A stretch of DNA of 64,000 nt, taken from positions 18,324 through 82,323 of the forward strand of contig CAJXKO010000005.1 in assembly GCA_913055845.1 (NCBI GenBank). The letters are read 5' to 3'. The notes beneath the pieces were generated by a model. That model was not told the origin of the DNA. It did no database searches and was given only the letters and a program-made list of their open reading frames with translations. The position numbers were made by a program, and so were the translations under genes. The DNA is from an uncultured Bacteroidota bacterium (GTDB lineage Bacteria > Bacteroidota > Rhodothermia > Rhodothermales > Salinibacteraceae). Below are positions 25,549 through 34,677 of the stretch, piece by piece (the first letter of the stretch is position 1; each line of letters begins with the position of its first letter).

Positions 25549-26559
25549 ATGTCCATCAAGCTCGGAATCAACGGATTTGGGCGCATCGGGCGCCTGTGTT
25601 TTCGGGCGCTCCTCGAACGCGACGCACAACACGTCGATATCGTGGGCGTCAACGACCTTACGGATGCCGAGACACTGGCGACCCTGTTTAAGTACGACAC
25701 GGTGCACGGGCAGTACCCCGGAGATGTGCACCTGGATGGCGATACGCTGGTGGTAGACGGCGACCACTTCCCGGTCTTCAGCGAAAAGGACCCCACAGAG
25801 CTTCCCTGGGGCGCGCACGACACCGACGTGGTCATCGAATCGACGGGCGTATTCCGGACCCGAGAGGGGGCGGCCCAGCACTTGGAGGCCGGCGCGGATA
25901 AGGTCGTCATCAGCGCCCCCGCCAAGAGCGAGGTGGACGCCATGGTGGTCCTGGGCGTCAACGACGACACCATCACCGGGGACGAGGAAGTGGTGTCCAA
26001 CGCCAGCTGCACCACCAACTGCCTCGCCCCCCTCGTGAAGGTGCTTGACGACGCCTTCGGCGTGGAGAGTGGCCTCATGACCACTGTCCATGCCTACACG
26101 GCCTCTCAAAACATCGTGGACGGTCCCCACAGCGACCTTCGCCGAGCCCGCACGGCCGCCGAGTCGATCATCCCCACCACCACCGGCGGCGCGAAAGCCG
26201 TGGGGAAGGTGCTACCCCACCTCGACGGCCAGCTCGACGGCATGGCGATGCGCGTGCCCACCCCGAACGGATCGGTGACCGACCTCACGGCCGTGGTGGA
26301 GCAGGACGTGACCATTGAGGACGTGAACGCCGCCTTTCAGGAGGCGGCGAACGGCGAGCTCGACGGCATCCTCGCCTACAGCGAAGAGCCGATTGTCTCT
26401 CGCGACATCATCCACAACCCGCACTCCTGCATCTACGACGCGCCGTGGTCGAACGTGGCCGGTTCGCAGGTGAAGGTCGTGGGCTGGTACGACAACGAGT
26501 GGGGCTACGCCAACCGCACGGTCGATCTCGTGGAGCACCTTATGGAGAAGGCTGCCTAG
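25549..26559 (+). CDS. gap: glyceraldehyde-3-phosphate dehydrogenase
   Basis: A 336-residue type I enzyme oxidising glyceraldehyde 3-phosphate to 1,3-bisphosphoglycerate with NAD(P). The N-terminal fold is INGFGRIGRL and the catalytic cysteine is C154 in SNASCTTNCLAP; the histidine follows in TTVHAYTASQ. The C-terminus WYDNEWGYANR is intact. pgk starts 83 bases downstream, so the two glycolytic steps are likely co-transcribed. The surface is rich in Asp/Glu, as in salt-adapted proteins. Confidence 0.97.
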   Translation: MSIKLGINGFGRIGRLCFRALLERDAQHVDIVGVNDLTDAETLATLFKYDTVHGQYPGDVHLDGDTLVVDGDHFPVFSEKDPTELPWGAHDTDVVIESTGVFRTREGAAQHLEAGADKVVISAPAKSEVDAMVVLGVNDDTITGDEEVVSNASCTTNCLAPLVKVLDDAFGVESGLMTTVHAYTASQNIVDGPHSDLRRARTAAESIIPTTTGGAKAVGKVLPHLDGQLDGMAMRVPTPNGSVTDLTAVVEQDVTIEDVNAAFQEAANGELDGILAYSEEPIVSRDIIHNPHSCIYDAPWSNVAGSQVKVVGWYDNEWGYANRTVDLVEHLMEKAA

Positions 26560-26642
26560 CGTGCCTCTGCGCCGTCCGCCCCCCGACGATCTGGGGGCGA
26601 GACGGCGGGTCGTCTCGATCTGTCGCTCAAGCCCCCCACCCT

Positions 26643-27839
26643 ATGCAAAAGCTGACTCTCGACGACATCGACGTCCGCGGAAAACGCGTCCTCATCCGTG
26701 TCGACTTCAACGTGCCCCTCGACACCTCCGACGACGGGAGTCCGTGCGTGGGGGACGATACCCGAATCCGGGCCGCCCTTCCCACCATCCGGCACGTCCT
26801 CGACAACGGCGGCAGGGCCATCCTCATTAGCCACCTGGGGCGCCCCGGCGGCCAGCCCGATCCCGATCTGAGTCTCGCCTGCGTGGCCGACCACCTGGGC
26901 TCGCTCATCGAGGAGCGTGTGCGATTTTCGAGCAACACCGTAGGGGAGACGGTCGAGGAGGTCATCAACGGCATGAGCGACGGCAGCATCATTTTGCTGG
27001 AGAACACCCGCTTCGACGCCGGCGAGAAGTCCAACGACGAGGACTTCGCAAAGGCGCTGGCGGACCTGGCCGACGTGTACGTCAACGACGCCTTTGGGGC
27101 CGCCCACCGGGCCCACGCCTCGACCGCCGGGGTGGCTGAGTTCGTGGACACCGCCGCCCTGGGCCGGCTGATGGAGAAGGAGATTGCGGCCTTGACCCGA
27201 GTGCGCGACGATCCGGAGCATCCCATGGTCGCGATTCTTGGCGGGTCGAAAGTCTCCGACAAGCTGGGCACGATCCGGGCCCTCTCCAAGACGGCGGATC
27301 GACTGCTAATCGGGGGCGCCATGAGCTATACCTTCCTACAGGTCTTGGGGCACGAGGTGGGCGAGTCGCGCATTGAAGCCGATCGGCTGGAAACCGCCGA
27401 GTCGCTTTATGAGGCGGCTTCGGACACGCTTCTCCTTCCCAGCGACCACGTAGTGGCCGACGCGCCGGCGGCGGATGCTGAGGCATCGGTCGTAGAGGGC
27501 GACATCCCTGAGGATCAGATGGGCCTCGATATCGGACCGGCCACCATCGATACGTACCGCACCGCTATTCTCGACGCCGCTACGGTGGTCTGGAACGGGC
27601 CGATGGGCGTCTTCGAGCTCGACCAGTTTGCGGAGGGGACGATGGCGATTGCCAACGCGGTGGCCGACGCGACCGACGCCGACGCCTTCTCCGTGGTCGG
27701 GGGCGGGGATTCGGTATCGGCACTCGGCAAGTCCGGGTGCACCGGCCGCATCAGTCACGTGTCTACCGGCGGAGGGGCCCTGCTCACCTTCCTCGAAGGC
27801 GCCGCCCTCCCCGGCATCGACGCCCTCACCGACGCATAG
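26643..27839 (+). CDS. pgk: phosphoglycerate kinase
   Basis: A 398-residue enzyme making ATP from 1,3-bisphosphoglycerate. ATG 26643 gives MQKLTLDDIDVRGKRVLIR, with RVDFNVPL as the substrate motif. Later motifs: LISHLGRPGG, LLENTRFDAGE, AILGGSKVSDKLG, WNGPMGVFE and VVGGGDSVSAL. Complete length. Second gene of the gap-pgk pair; the mechanosensitive channel starts 10 bases after the stop. Confidence 0.97.
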   Translation: MQKLTLDDIDVRGKRVLIRVDFNVPLDTSDDGSPCVGDDTRIRAALPTIRHVLDNGGRAILISHLGRPGGQPDPDLSLACVADHLGSLIEERVRFSSNTVGETVEEVINGMSDGSIILLENTRFDAGEKSNDEDFAKALADLADVYVNDAFGAAHRAHASTAGVAEFVDTAALGRLMEKEIAALTRVRDDPEHPMVAILGGSKVSDKLGTIRALSKTADRLLIGGAMSYTFLQVLGHEVGESRIEADRLETAESLYEAASDTLLLPSDHVVADAPAADAEASVVEGDIPEDQMGLDIGPATIDTYRTAILDAATVVWNGPMGVFELDQFAEGTMAIANAVADATDADAFSVVGGGDSVSALGKSGCTGRISHVSTGGGALLTFLEGAALPGIDALTDA

Positions 27840-27849
27840 CCTTTCCCTT

Positions 27850-28818
27850 GTGCCTACGCTCCTTCCTTCTGCGCTGCCGGACCCGTCCCTGCTCCTGCAG
27901 TCCACCCCGCAGGTCTGGCTTCAGTCTCTGAGCCTCCGTGCCCTCCTTCTCGGGGCCGTGCGGATCCTGGTCATCCTTGGCCTTGCCGCCCTCATCCTCG
28001 GGCTGGTCCGGCGTGGTACGCAGCAGTGGATTGCCCGGGTGGAGGACCGTCCCCCGTCCGATCCGAAACGGCAACGCGCCGTAACCCTCGGCAATCTACT
28101 CCGCTCCGTTGCGGGCTACGTTGTCTGGGCGGTCGCGGGCATCATGGTCCTCAGCGAAGTGGGGCTCGACATCGGCGCCCTGATTGCCACCGCCGGGATC
28201 GCCGGCCTCGCCGTGGGATTCGGCGCACAGACGCTCGTCAAGGACGTGATCGGCGGCGTTTTCCTGCTCTTCGACGACATCCTGCACGTCGGCGATCTCG
28301 TGACCATCAACGGGCATACCGGCACCATCGAGGAGATCGGCGTGCGGCTCATTAAGTTGCGCAAGTTCGACGGCGAGCTCGTGATGATTCCGGCCGGGGA
28401 GGTGCGCATCTTCGGCAACAAGAGTGTGCAGTGGGCCCGCGCCATTGTGCCCGTGGGCCTGAGCTACGGACAGGACGTGGATGCCATTCTGCCCGTCATG
28501 GAGGCCGTCGCAAACGAGTGGGTGGCGGACCACTCGGACATTGTGCTCGAGGAGTCTCCGCAGGTGCAGGGCCTGATGGACTTTGGCGACTCATCGGTCA
28601 CGGCACGGGTGGTTGTGCGCGTGAAGCCCGGCGAGCAGTACGCCGCGGAACGCGAACTGCGCCAACGCCTAAAGCGGGCCTTCGACGAGAAAGGCGTAGA
28701 AATTCCGTTCCCGCAGCGGACGACCCACGTCGTTCAGGGCGAGGCGCCACCGCGGACCCCCGAGACCGACGGTCCGTCGACGACCTCCGACGCCCCAACG
28801 TCCGACGAACAGAAGTAA
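27850..28818 (+). CDS. mechanosensitive ion channel, MscS family
   Basis: A 322-residue inner-membrane protein starting at GTG 27850, 10 bases after pgk. Two or three hydrophobic helices lead to the pore helix and beta domain typical of MscS: IATAGIAGLAVGFGAQTLVKD, then FLLFDDILHVGDLVTING and VMIPAGEV. The cytoplasmic alpha/beta part follows, and the last ~45 residues are Pro/Thr/Asp-rich. MscS channels release solutes on hypo-osmotic shock, which suits a halophile. Confidence 0.92.
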   Translation: MPTLLPSALPDPSLLLQSTPQVWLQSLSLRALLLGAVRILVILGLAALILGLVRRGTQQWIARVEDRPPSDPKRQRAVTLGNLLRSVAGYVVWAVAGIMVLSEVGLDIGALIATAGIAGLAVGFGAQTLVKDVIGGVFLLFDDILHVGDLVTINGHTGTIEEIGVRLIKLRKFDGELVMIPAGEVRIFGNKSVQWARAIVPVGLSYGQDVDAILPVMEAVANEWVADHSDIVLEESPQVQGLMDFGDSSVTARVVVRVKPGEQYAAERELRQRLKRAFDEKGVEIPFPQRTTHVVQGEAPPRTPETDGPSTTSDAPTSDEQK

Positions 28819-28827
28819 GCCGCTCCT

Positions 28828-29778
28828 GTGTCCGCCCTCTCCGTCTCTTCACTCTCGAAGACCTACCGCACGGGCGTCCTGCGCCAGTCCACGGTTCGGG
28901 CGCTCGACGGTGTGTCGTTGGAGGTAGAGGAGGGTGCCATTTTTGGCCTCCTCGGCCCGAACGGCGCGGGCAAGACAACTCTCGTCAAGATCCTTCTCGG
29001 CCTGGTTCATCCCACGAGCGGCACGGCCCGGCTCTTCAACCAGCCCGCCGGTGCCCCCGCCGCACGACGGCGGATTGGCTTCGTCCCCGAAAACCACCGC
29101 TTCCCCGGCTTCTTTACCGCCGTGCAGACCCTGCACGCCTACGGCCGCCTGGCGGACGTGCCCCGCGCCACACGCAAAGAGCGCATTCCTCTCCTGCTCG
29201 ATCGACTCGATCTCGACGGGCGCGGAGACTCGAAAGTGAAGACGTTTTCCAAGGGCATGCTCCAGCGGCTCGGGCTGGCACAGGCCCTCCTCAATGAACC
29301 GGACCTCCTTTTTCTCGACGAACCGACTGGGGGCGTAGACCCCGTGGGACGCCGCGCGATCCGCGACATCGTGGTGGAGTTGCGAGACGAAGGCAAAACG
29401 ATCTTCCTGAACTCCCACCTGCTCTCGGAAGTGGAGAAGGTGTGCTCGCAAATTGCCATCCTGCGCGACGGATCACTGGTGCGACGCGGAAGCGTAGAGG
29501 AGTTGACTGCGGTGGAGCGGGTGTACGACCTCGTGGCCACGCCTCTCCCGGATGCCCTCCAGAGCGACCCGGACCTCCCCCTGGAGCCGGCCCCAAACGG
29601 CACCCCCACCGATCCGGCCCTACAGCAGTACCGCGTCCGCGCCGACGACCGGGCCACCCTCAACGCAGTCCTTGATCGTCTCCGCGGTGCCGACGTAGAA
29701 ATCGAATCGATCACGCCCCTCCGCCAGTCGCTCGAAGACTACTTCATCGACGTGGTCGATACGCCCTCCTCAAGCTGA
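28828..29778 (+). CDS. ABC transporter ATP-binding protein (exporter, NosF-like)
   Basis: A 316-residue ATPase starting at GTG 28828. Walker A is GPNGAGKTT, the signature FSKGMLQRLGLA, Walker B LLFLDEPTGGVD, then a C-terminal extension of about 90 residues as in the CcmA/NosF/NatA group. It is followed after 55 bases by its permease, so the two form an ABC-2-type exporter. Substrate unknown. Confidence 0.9.
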   Translation: MSALSVSSLSKTYRTGVLRQSTVRALDGVSLEVEEGAIFGLLGPNGAGKTTLVKILLGLVHPTSGTARLFNQPAGAPAARRRIGFVPENHRFPGFFTAVQTLHAYGRLADVPRATRKERIPLLLDRLDLDGRGDSKVKTFSKGMLQRLGLAQALLNEPDLLFLDEPTGGVDPVGRRAIRDIVVELRDEGKTIFLNSHLLSEVEKVCSQIAILRDGSLVRRGSVEELTAVERVYDLVATPLPDALQSDPDLPLEPAPNGTPTDPALQQYRVRADDRATLNAVLDRLRGADVEIESITPLRQSLEDYFIDVVDTPSSS

Positions 29779-29833
29779 AGACCGACGAGGTGGCCGTCGG
29801 TGCCTCGTCCCCCAACTGCCCATACGCGATCCC

Positions 29834-30682
29834 ATGCGCCCCCTCCTCGGCCTCGTCCTCATTACATTTCGGGAGCTCTGGGCCCGCAAGATCGTGCTCG
29901 GCCTGTTCATCATCAGTTCGCTGGTGCTGCTCGCTGTCACGTTTGCCCTCAACCTCGACGTGGTGGAGGGCTCGCTGGCGGGCATTCGCCTCTTCGGGCA
30001 GGAAGCCACACCCGAGGACATGGCCACCGAGGACGGCCCGCCCCTCACACTCGATCGCCTCGTGATCGCTGTGGAGTCCGTTGTGGCCGGGGTGGCCTAC
30101 TGGATCGGTATCCTGCTGGCCCTCTTTGCCTCCGCCTCCCTCTTTCCCGATCTGCAGTCCGACGGACGGGTGGAGCTGCTCCTATCGAAGCCTGTGGGCC
30201 GCGTGCAGGCCCTATGTGGCCACGTTCTGGGCGTGTGGAGCGCCGTCGCCGTGCTCACGCTCTACCTTATGGGCGGCGTCTGGATCATTATGTCTCTGAA
30301 GACCGGCGTGTGGAACCCGCGGTTTCTCCTGTCGCTCCTCATCGTGGTAGGCATGTTTGCGGTTATGTACGCGGCCGTTACGCTCATGGGCGTGTGGACC
30401 GAGAGCACGGCTTTGGGGCTCATCGTCTCGTATGGGCTCATCTTTGTGTCGATGGTCCTGGCGGCGGCCGACCAGATCAGCCCCACACTCGGCGCCGTGG
30501 GCCGGCCGGTATTCTGGGGCCTTTACCATACGCTACCCAACTTCACAGAGGTAACCAAGATCGTGTCGACCCTCGCAAAGGGCAATACCGTGTCGTCGTG
30601 GTACCCCTTCTTCTCCTCCCTACTGTTTGGGGGCGCGGCCTACGGCGTAACCGGCTACTGGTTTGCCCAGCGTGACTTCTGA
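29834..30682 (+). CDS. ABC-2-type transporter permease
   Basis: A 282-residue inner-membrane protein with six predicted helices (LGLFIISSLVLLAVTFAL first, LLFGGAAYGVTGYWFAQRDF last). The LLSKPVGRVQALCGHVLG segment and the layout are those of NosY/ABC-2 permeases. It pairs with the ATPase just upstream. The substrate is not readable from sequence. Confidence 0.87.
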   Translation: MRPLLGLVLITFRELWARKIVLGLFIISSLVLLAVTFALNLDVVEGSLAGIRLFGQEATPEDMATEDGPPLTLDRLVIAVESVVAGVAYWIGILLALFASASLFPDLQSDGRVELLLSKPVGRVQALCGHVLGVWSAVAVLTLYLMGGVWIIMSLKTGVWNPRFLLSLLIVVGMFAVMYAAVTLMGVWTESTALGLIVSYGLIFVSMVLAAADQISPTLGAVGRPVFWGLYHTLPNFTEVTKIVSTLAKGNTVSSWYPFFSSLLFGGAAYGVTGYWFAQRDF

Positions 30683-30746
30683 ATCGCGGATGCCCCCTCG
30701 TTTTTCCACCGTGCGCCCATCTCCTGTCCCTAAGCCGTCGACGCCC

Positions 30747-31640
30747 ATGATCTACCAAACCCCCGACGCCCTCGACATCCACCTCGACGCGCTGCCCGCC
30801 CTGCCTCGCCCGAGCCGGGTCGTGCTCACGACGCCTACGCACTTCGACGTGGAGTACGTAATTAATCCCCACATGTCGGACAACGTGGGCACGGTGAACA
30901 CGGAGGTCGCATGGCAACAGTGGAAGGCCCTCCGCGCCACGTACACGGCGCTCGACCGGGCCCCCATCGTCGTGAACGGACAGGCGGGCCTCCCCGACAT
31001 GGTGTTTTGCGCGAACCAGACCCTCCCCTTCTATACCCCCAATACCGATACGAAGGGCGTGGTGCTAAGCCGCATGCACAGTCCTGAGCGGGCGGACGAG
31101 GTGCCGTACTACGCCCGTTTTTTCGAAGAGCGTGGGTACGCCGTCAAATCCCTCCCCGCAGACCTCGACGCGGACTTCGAGGGCATGGGCGATGCCCTCT
31201 GGCATCCCAGCCATCGACTGCTGTGGGGCGGATACGGCTATCGCACAAGTCCCGAAGCCTACGAGGCCCTCAGCGACCTGCTGGACGTGCCCGTCGTGCT
31301 ACTCCGCCTCACCGATCCCGACTACTACCATCTCGACACCTGCCTCTGCCCGCTCGACGCGAATCACGCCCTCGTGGCGCCCGAGGCGTTCGACGAGACG
31401 GGACGGGCCCTCATCGACGCGCTCTTCGACACCCCCATCGAGGTACCCGACCACGAGGCGCGCCACCAGTTCGCCTGCAATGCACACTCCCCGGACGGGA
31501 CGCACGTCCTCATTCAGGAAGGCTGCGAAGAGACCAACAACCGGCTACGCACCCACGACTTCGTACCCGTCGAACTCGACACCAGCGAGTTCATGAAGGC
31601 AGGCGGCTCGGTCTTCTGCATGAAACAGATGATCTGGTGA
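30747..31640 (+). CDS. amidinotransferase-fold hydrolase (arginine deiminase / DDAH-like)
   Basis: A 297-residue guanidine-modifying-superfamily protein, start ATG 30747. The catalytic residues are in place: an Asp in GLPDMVFCAN, H195 in YYHLDTCLC, and the nucleophilic cysteine C291 seven residues from the end (GGSVFCMKQMIW). Members hydrolyse arginine, methylated arginines or related guanidines; the branch could be dimethylargininase-like or the CtlX group. The substrate is unproven. It follows the ABC pair after 64 bases, perhaps by chance. Confidence 0.82.
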   Translation: MIYQTPDALDIHLDALPALPRPSRVVLTTPTHFDVEYVINPHMSDNVGTVNTEVAWQQWKALRATYTALDRAPIVVNGQAGLPDMVFCANQTLPFYTPNTDTKGVVLSRMHSPERADEVPYYARFFEERGYAVKSLPADLDADFEGMGDALWHPSHRLLWGGYGYRTSPEAYEALSDLLDVPVVLLRLTDPDYYHLDTCLCPLDANHALVAPEAFDETGRALIDALFDTPIEVPDHEARHQFACNAHSPDGTHVLIQEGCEETNNRLRTHDFVPVELDTSEFMKAGGSVFCMKQMIW

Positions 31641-31698
31641 CGCTACACAACAACACGATTGACCGTGTCTACCCTCTGGCATTCATCCCCGTCGCGGC

Positions 31699-32415
31699 GT
31701 GCACGAGCCGGCCCTCATTTCGGTGATCATCCCTACGCTCAACGAAGCGAACACGCTCGGGCCCACTCTGCGGCAGGTGCAGGCCCAGGCCCCGCCGGTG
31801 GAGTCAATCGTCGTAGATGGAGGGTCCGACGACGAAACCCAGTCCCTCGCTCGGTCCCGTGGGGCTGCTGTGCTGGAGGCCCCGCAGGGTCGTGCCACAC
31901 AGATGAACCGTGGCGCCGAGGCGGCGGCGGGCCGCATTTTCCTCTTTCTGCACGCCGACACCCTGCTTCCCCCCCACGGCCTATCCCTCATCCGCCGCGC
32001 CCTCAATGCCCCCGATACGGCGGCCGGTACGTTCTGCCTCCAGTTCGACGACCCAACCCCGCTGCTCCGCTTCTATGCCTGGTGTACACGCTGGCCCTGG
32101 ATCCGACTCTGCTTTGGGGATCGGGGCCAGTTCGTAGAGCGGTCGGCGTTCGAGGCCGTGGACGGATTTCCCGAGTGGCCCCTCTTTGAAGACCTGGAGC
32201 TCGCGGCCCGCCTCCAGGCCCACGGCGGATTCAAAATCCTTGACGCGTCCGTAACCACCTCGGCCCGCCGCTTCCGGCGCGAGGGCCCCGTGCGCCAACA
32301 ACTCCGTAACCTCTACCTGTGGAGCCACTACATGCGGGGCACCGATCCCGAGCGTGTATCACATCTCTACGACACCCCGTCCCCCGATTCCGAGGCCGAG
32401 CGCCTTTCATCTTGA
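31699..32415 (+). CDS. glycosyltransferase family 2 (TIGR04283-like)
   Basis: A 238-residue GT2 enzyme from GTG 31699. The nucleotide-sugar fold opens with ISVIIPTLNEANTL, then VDGGSDDETQSLA and the metal motif LHADTLLPP. FPEWPLFEDLELAARLQ holds the catalytic acidic residues. This short, soluble form matches the TIGR04283 subfamily, which is linked by name to arsenosugar and related glycoside pathways; no partner genes are adjacent to confirm that. Confidence 0.85.
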   Translation: MHEPALISVIIPTLNEANTLGPTLRQVQAQAPPVESIVVDGGSDDETQSLARSRGAAVLEAPQGRATQMNRGAEAAAGRIFLFLHADTLLPPHGLSLIRRALNAPDTAAGTFCLQFDDPTPLLRFYAWCTRWPWIRLCFGDRGQFVERSAFEAVDGFPEWPLFEDLELAARLQAHGGFKILDASVTTSARRFRREGPVRQQLRNLYLWSHYMRGTDPERVSHLYDTPSPDSEAERLSS

Positions 32416-32453
32416 CGTCCCGCGCCAAAAATGTAAATATCTTGTAATCCGAC

Positions 32454-32495
32454 TTGTACTACTACGACTTCTATAATACTAAATAGATAGTACAA
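32454..32495. promoter_or_regulatory. inverted repeat upstream of blaI (candidate BlaI operator)
   Basis: TTGTACTA (32454-32461) and TAGTACAA (32488-32495) form a perfect 8+8 inverted repeat in a very AT-rich 80-base leader, with TATAAT at 32472-32477 between them and TACTA words repeated. BlaI/MecI repressors bind TACTA/TGTA-rich dyads, so this is the likely autoregulatory site. Confidence 0.6.
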
Positions 32496-32511
32496 AGCGA
32501 GACACCGCCTT

Positions 32512-32925
32512 ATGCGACGCAAATCCCTGACCCATCTCGGCGAGACGGAAATGGAGGTCCTCCACCATGTGTGGGACCTCGGCGAGGCCACCGTGGCGGA
32601 TGTGCGCGAGCGCATCCTGGAGGACCGCGACGTGGCGTATACCACGGTCATGACGGTATTGAAGAAGCTGGCCGAGAAGGGCTACCTCGACTACCACAAG
32701 GAGGGGCGCTCTTACGTCTACAAGCCCGCGGAGGAGCCGAACGCCGTGCAGCACAGCCTTCTGCGGCGACTGATGGAAAAGGTCTTTCAGGGCTCGCCCT
32801 CTGCCCTCGTGCAGACGCTTGTCCAGCGCGAGGATCTGTCCGATGACGAACGGGCGGAGATCCGAGCCCTCATCGACGCCCTCGACGAAGAAGACTCCGA
32901 GACCAATGATGCAGACGATGCTTGA
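32512..32925 (+). CDS. blaI: BlaI/MecI/CopY-family transcriptional repressor
   Basis: A 137-residue winged-helix repressor. The DNA-binding part is LTHLGETEMEVLHHVWDLGEATVADV (seen in pieces) with VAYTTVMTVLKKLAEKGYL as recognition helix and wing region, then the helical dimer domain. In the bla and mec systems this protein is cleaved after signalling by a membrane M56 protease; here the next gene is exactly such a protease and overlaps by 20 bases, so they are translationally coupled. Regulated genes other than the pair are unknown. Confidence 0.9.
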   Translation: MRRKSLTHLGETEMEVLHHVWDLGEATVADVRERILEDRDVAYTTVMTVLKKLAEKGYLDYHKEGRSYVYKPAEEPNAVQHSLLRRLMEKVFQGSPSALVQTLVQREDLSDDERAEIRALIDALDEEDSETNDADDA

Positions 32926-34588
32926 CGTTCTGGTCGACCTCGGCACGGCAACGACCGACACGCTTTGGCTTCCCATCCTGGCGTGGACGGCCCTCGTCCT
33001 CCCGCTCTGGGCGTTGCTGGCGCGAACCGACCGGCTCCACCCACACGCCGAATACCGCCTCTCGCAGGTCCTCCTCGCCGCCCTCCCCCTTGGCATCGCG
33101 GCGGTGAGTATCGTCGAGATGCTCCCGGATGCGGCCCGCTCCGCAATGCTTCCCGCGCAGTCGGTCGTTGTGCTGCCGGCGATCAAGACTACGACCGCGC
33201 CGTCCCCTCCCGTCTCGTGGTCGTGGATGCACGCAGTGGGCCTCCTCACCGTCGGGGCCCTAGGTGTCGGATTGTTTCAAATGGGTCGCCTTGCGCTCCA
33301 GGTCGTAGCGATGAGACGCGTTCGGTGTCGTATTCAGGCTACCGCCCCGCGGTCCCTCCGGGCTGAGATGCATCGCCTCCGGGAGCGCCTTAGGATCTCT
33401 CGTCCTGTTCAACTTCGCATTTCGTCGGACGCGACCGTGCCCGTGACGCTCGGCGGCCTCCGACCAGTGGTCCTGGTGCCGGATCGACTCATGAACGCAA
33501 CGGAGGAGCTTCGCATGACGCTCCGCCACGAACTCGTCCACATCCGCCGCTGGGACGACTGTGCCCAGTTGGTAGAGCGACTTATCGCCGCCCTGTTCGC
33601 CGTACACCCACTCGTGGGTCGACTGCGGCGACAGATTGCCATGGCGCGGGAGCGGGCGTGTGATGCGGCTGTCCTCGACGACGGCGAGACACCCGCAGGC
33701 GACTACGCCCGCCTCCTGACCGCCTTTGCGGACGGAACCTCCCCCGATCGTCTCGGCGCCCTCTCGCTCTCCGAATCGCCCTCCTCCCTCACCGACCGTC
33801 TCTCCGCCATGCGTTCCTCGATGCCCTCCGTCCTCTCCTCCCGCTTCGCTCTCGGTACTGCCCTCGTGACCGTCGGGCTCGGGCTCACGCTCGGCGTGGT
33901 CGCCTGCTCGGACACGGCTGGACCCTCGCTCACCGACGACGCAGAGACGCTTGGCGCGACCTCTGAGTCATCTCCTCAAGGTGTCCCGCACAAGGAAGTT
34001 GACGACACTCCGAAACTCGTTGGCGGCATGACGGCCCTTCAAGAATCAATTACGTACCCGGAGATGGCGGAAGACGCCGGAATTGGGGGCCGCGTGATCG
34101 TCCAGTTCGTGGTGGATGAGAACGGAACCGTGACGAATCCGGCGGTTGCAAAGGGCGCCCACAAGCTGCTCAATGAAGCAGCCCTAGCGGCGGTCAAGGA
34201 GCAGACGTTCAAGCCCGGCACGACGGATGGACAACCTGTGCCGGTGCAAATGTCTCTGCCTGTAACCTTCCGACTCGACGACGGATCTAACGGGGAATCT
34301 GATGGATCCAGCGCCACGTCCGGGACCGATCCCGGCGGTCGCCTCGTCGAGAAGGCCGGCATCCAGGTTATCCGCGTCCTTATGAACGAAGAGGGCGACC
34401 TCCTCCTTGACGACGAGCCGGTGGAGATGTCCAACCTGACCGAAGCAGTCCGCCAGCGCATCACCAAGGATGCCGCCCGGGCCGCACTCATCTATGCCAG
34501 CGGTGCCCCCAGCGACCGTGTCGACGCCGCCGAAGCCAGCCTGAAAGCACTCGACCTCCAAATGGTATACGCCAAGGCTGCAGAGTGA
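32906..34588 (+). CDS. M56 (BlaR1-like) membrane metallopeptidase fused to TonB-C and ExbD-like domains
   Basis: A 560-residue membrane protein whose start overlaps the blaI end. Hydrophobic helices near residues 20-38, 50-70 and 106-136 precede the zinc protease domain with HELVH at 208-212 and the third ligand region ERACDAAVLD (about 249-258). A fourth helix (about 314-334) is followed by a periplasmic region. There, residues about 375-457 form a TonB C-terminal domain (YPEMAEDAGIGGRVIVQFVV; PVTFRLDDG). Residues about 484-557 look like an ExbD periplasmic domain (VIRVLMNEEGDLLLDDEPV). A beta-lactam sensor domain is absent. It is predicted to sense an envelope state and trigger BlaI cleavage. 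Confidence 0.8.
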   Translation: MMQTMLDVLVDLGTATTDTLWLPILAWTALVLPLWALLARTDRLHPHAEYRLSQVLLAALPLGIAAVSIVEMLPDAARSAMLPAQSVVVLPAIKTTTAPSPPVSWSWMHAVGLLTVGALGVGLFQMGRLALQVVAMRRVRCRIQATAPRSLRAEMHRLRERLRISRPVQLRISSDATVPVTLGGLRPVVLVPDRLMNATEELRMTLRHELVHIRRWDDCAQLVERLIAALFAVHPLVGRLRRQIAMARERACDAAVLDDGETPAGDYARLLTAFADGTSPDRLGALSLSESPSSLTDRLSAMRSSMPSVLSSRFALGTALVTVGLGLTLGVVACSDTAGPSLTDDAETLGATSESSPQGVPHKEVDDTPKLVGGMTALQESITYPEMAEDAGIGGRVIVQFVVDENGTVTNPAVAKGAHKLLNEAALAAVKEQTFKPGTTDGQPVPVQMSLPVTFRLDDGSNGESDGSSATSGTDPGGRLVEKAGIQVIRVLMNEEGDLLLDDEPVEMSNLTEAVRQRITKDAARAALIYASGAPSDRVDAAEASLKALDLQMVYAKAAE

Positions 34589-34677
34589 GGCTCCACAACC
34601 GGCAGCCCGCACCATACACAAAATGGCATGGGTCGAGCTTCGAAACAGGGGCTCGGCGCTCTCTATTTTCCAGTCCT

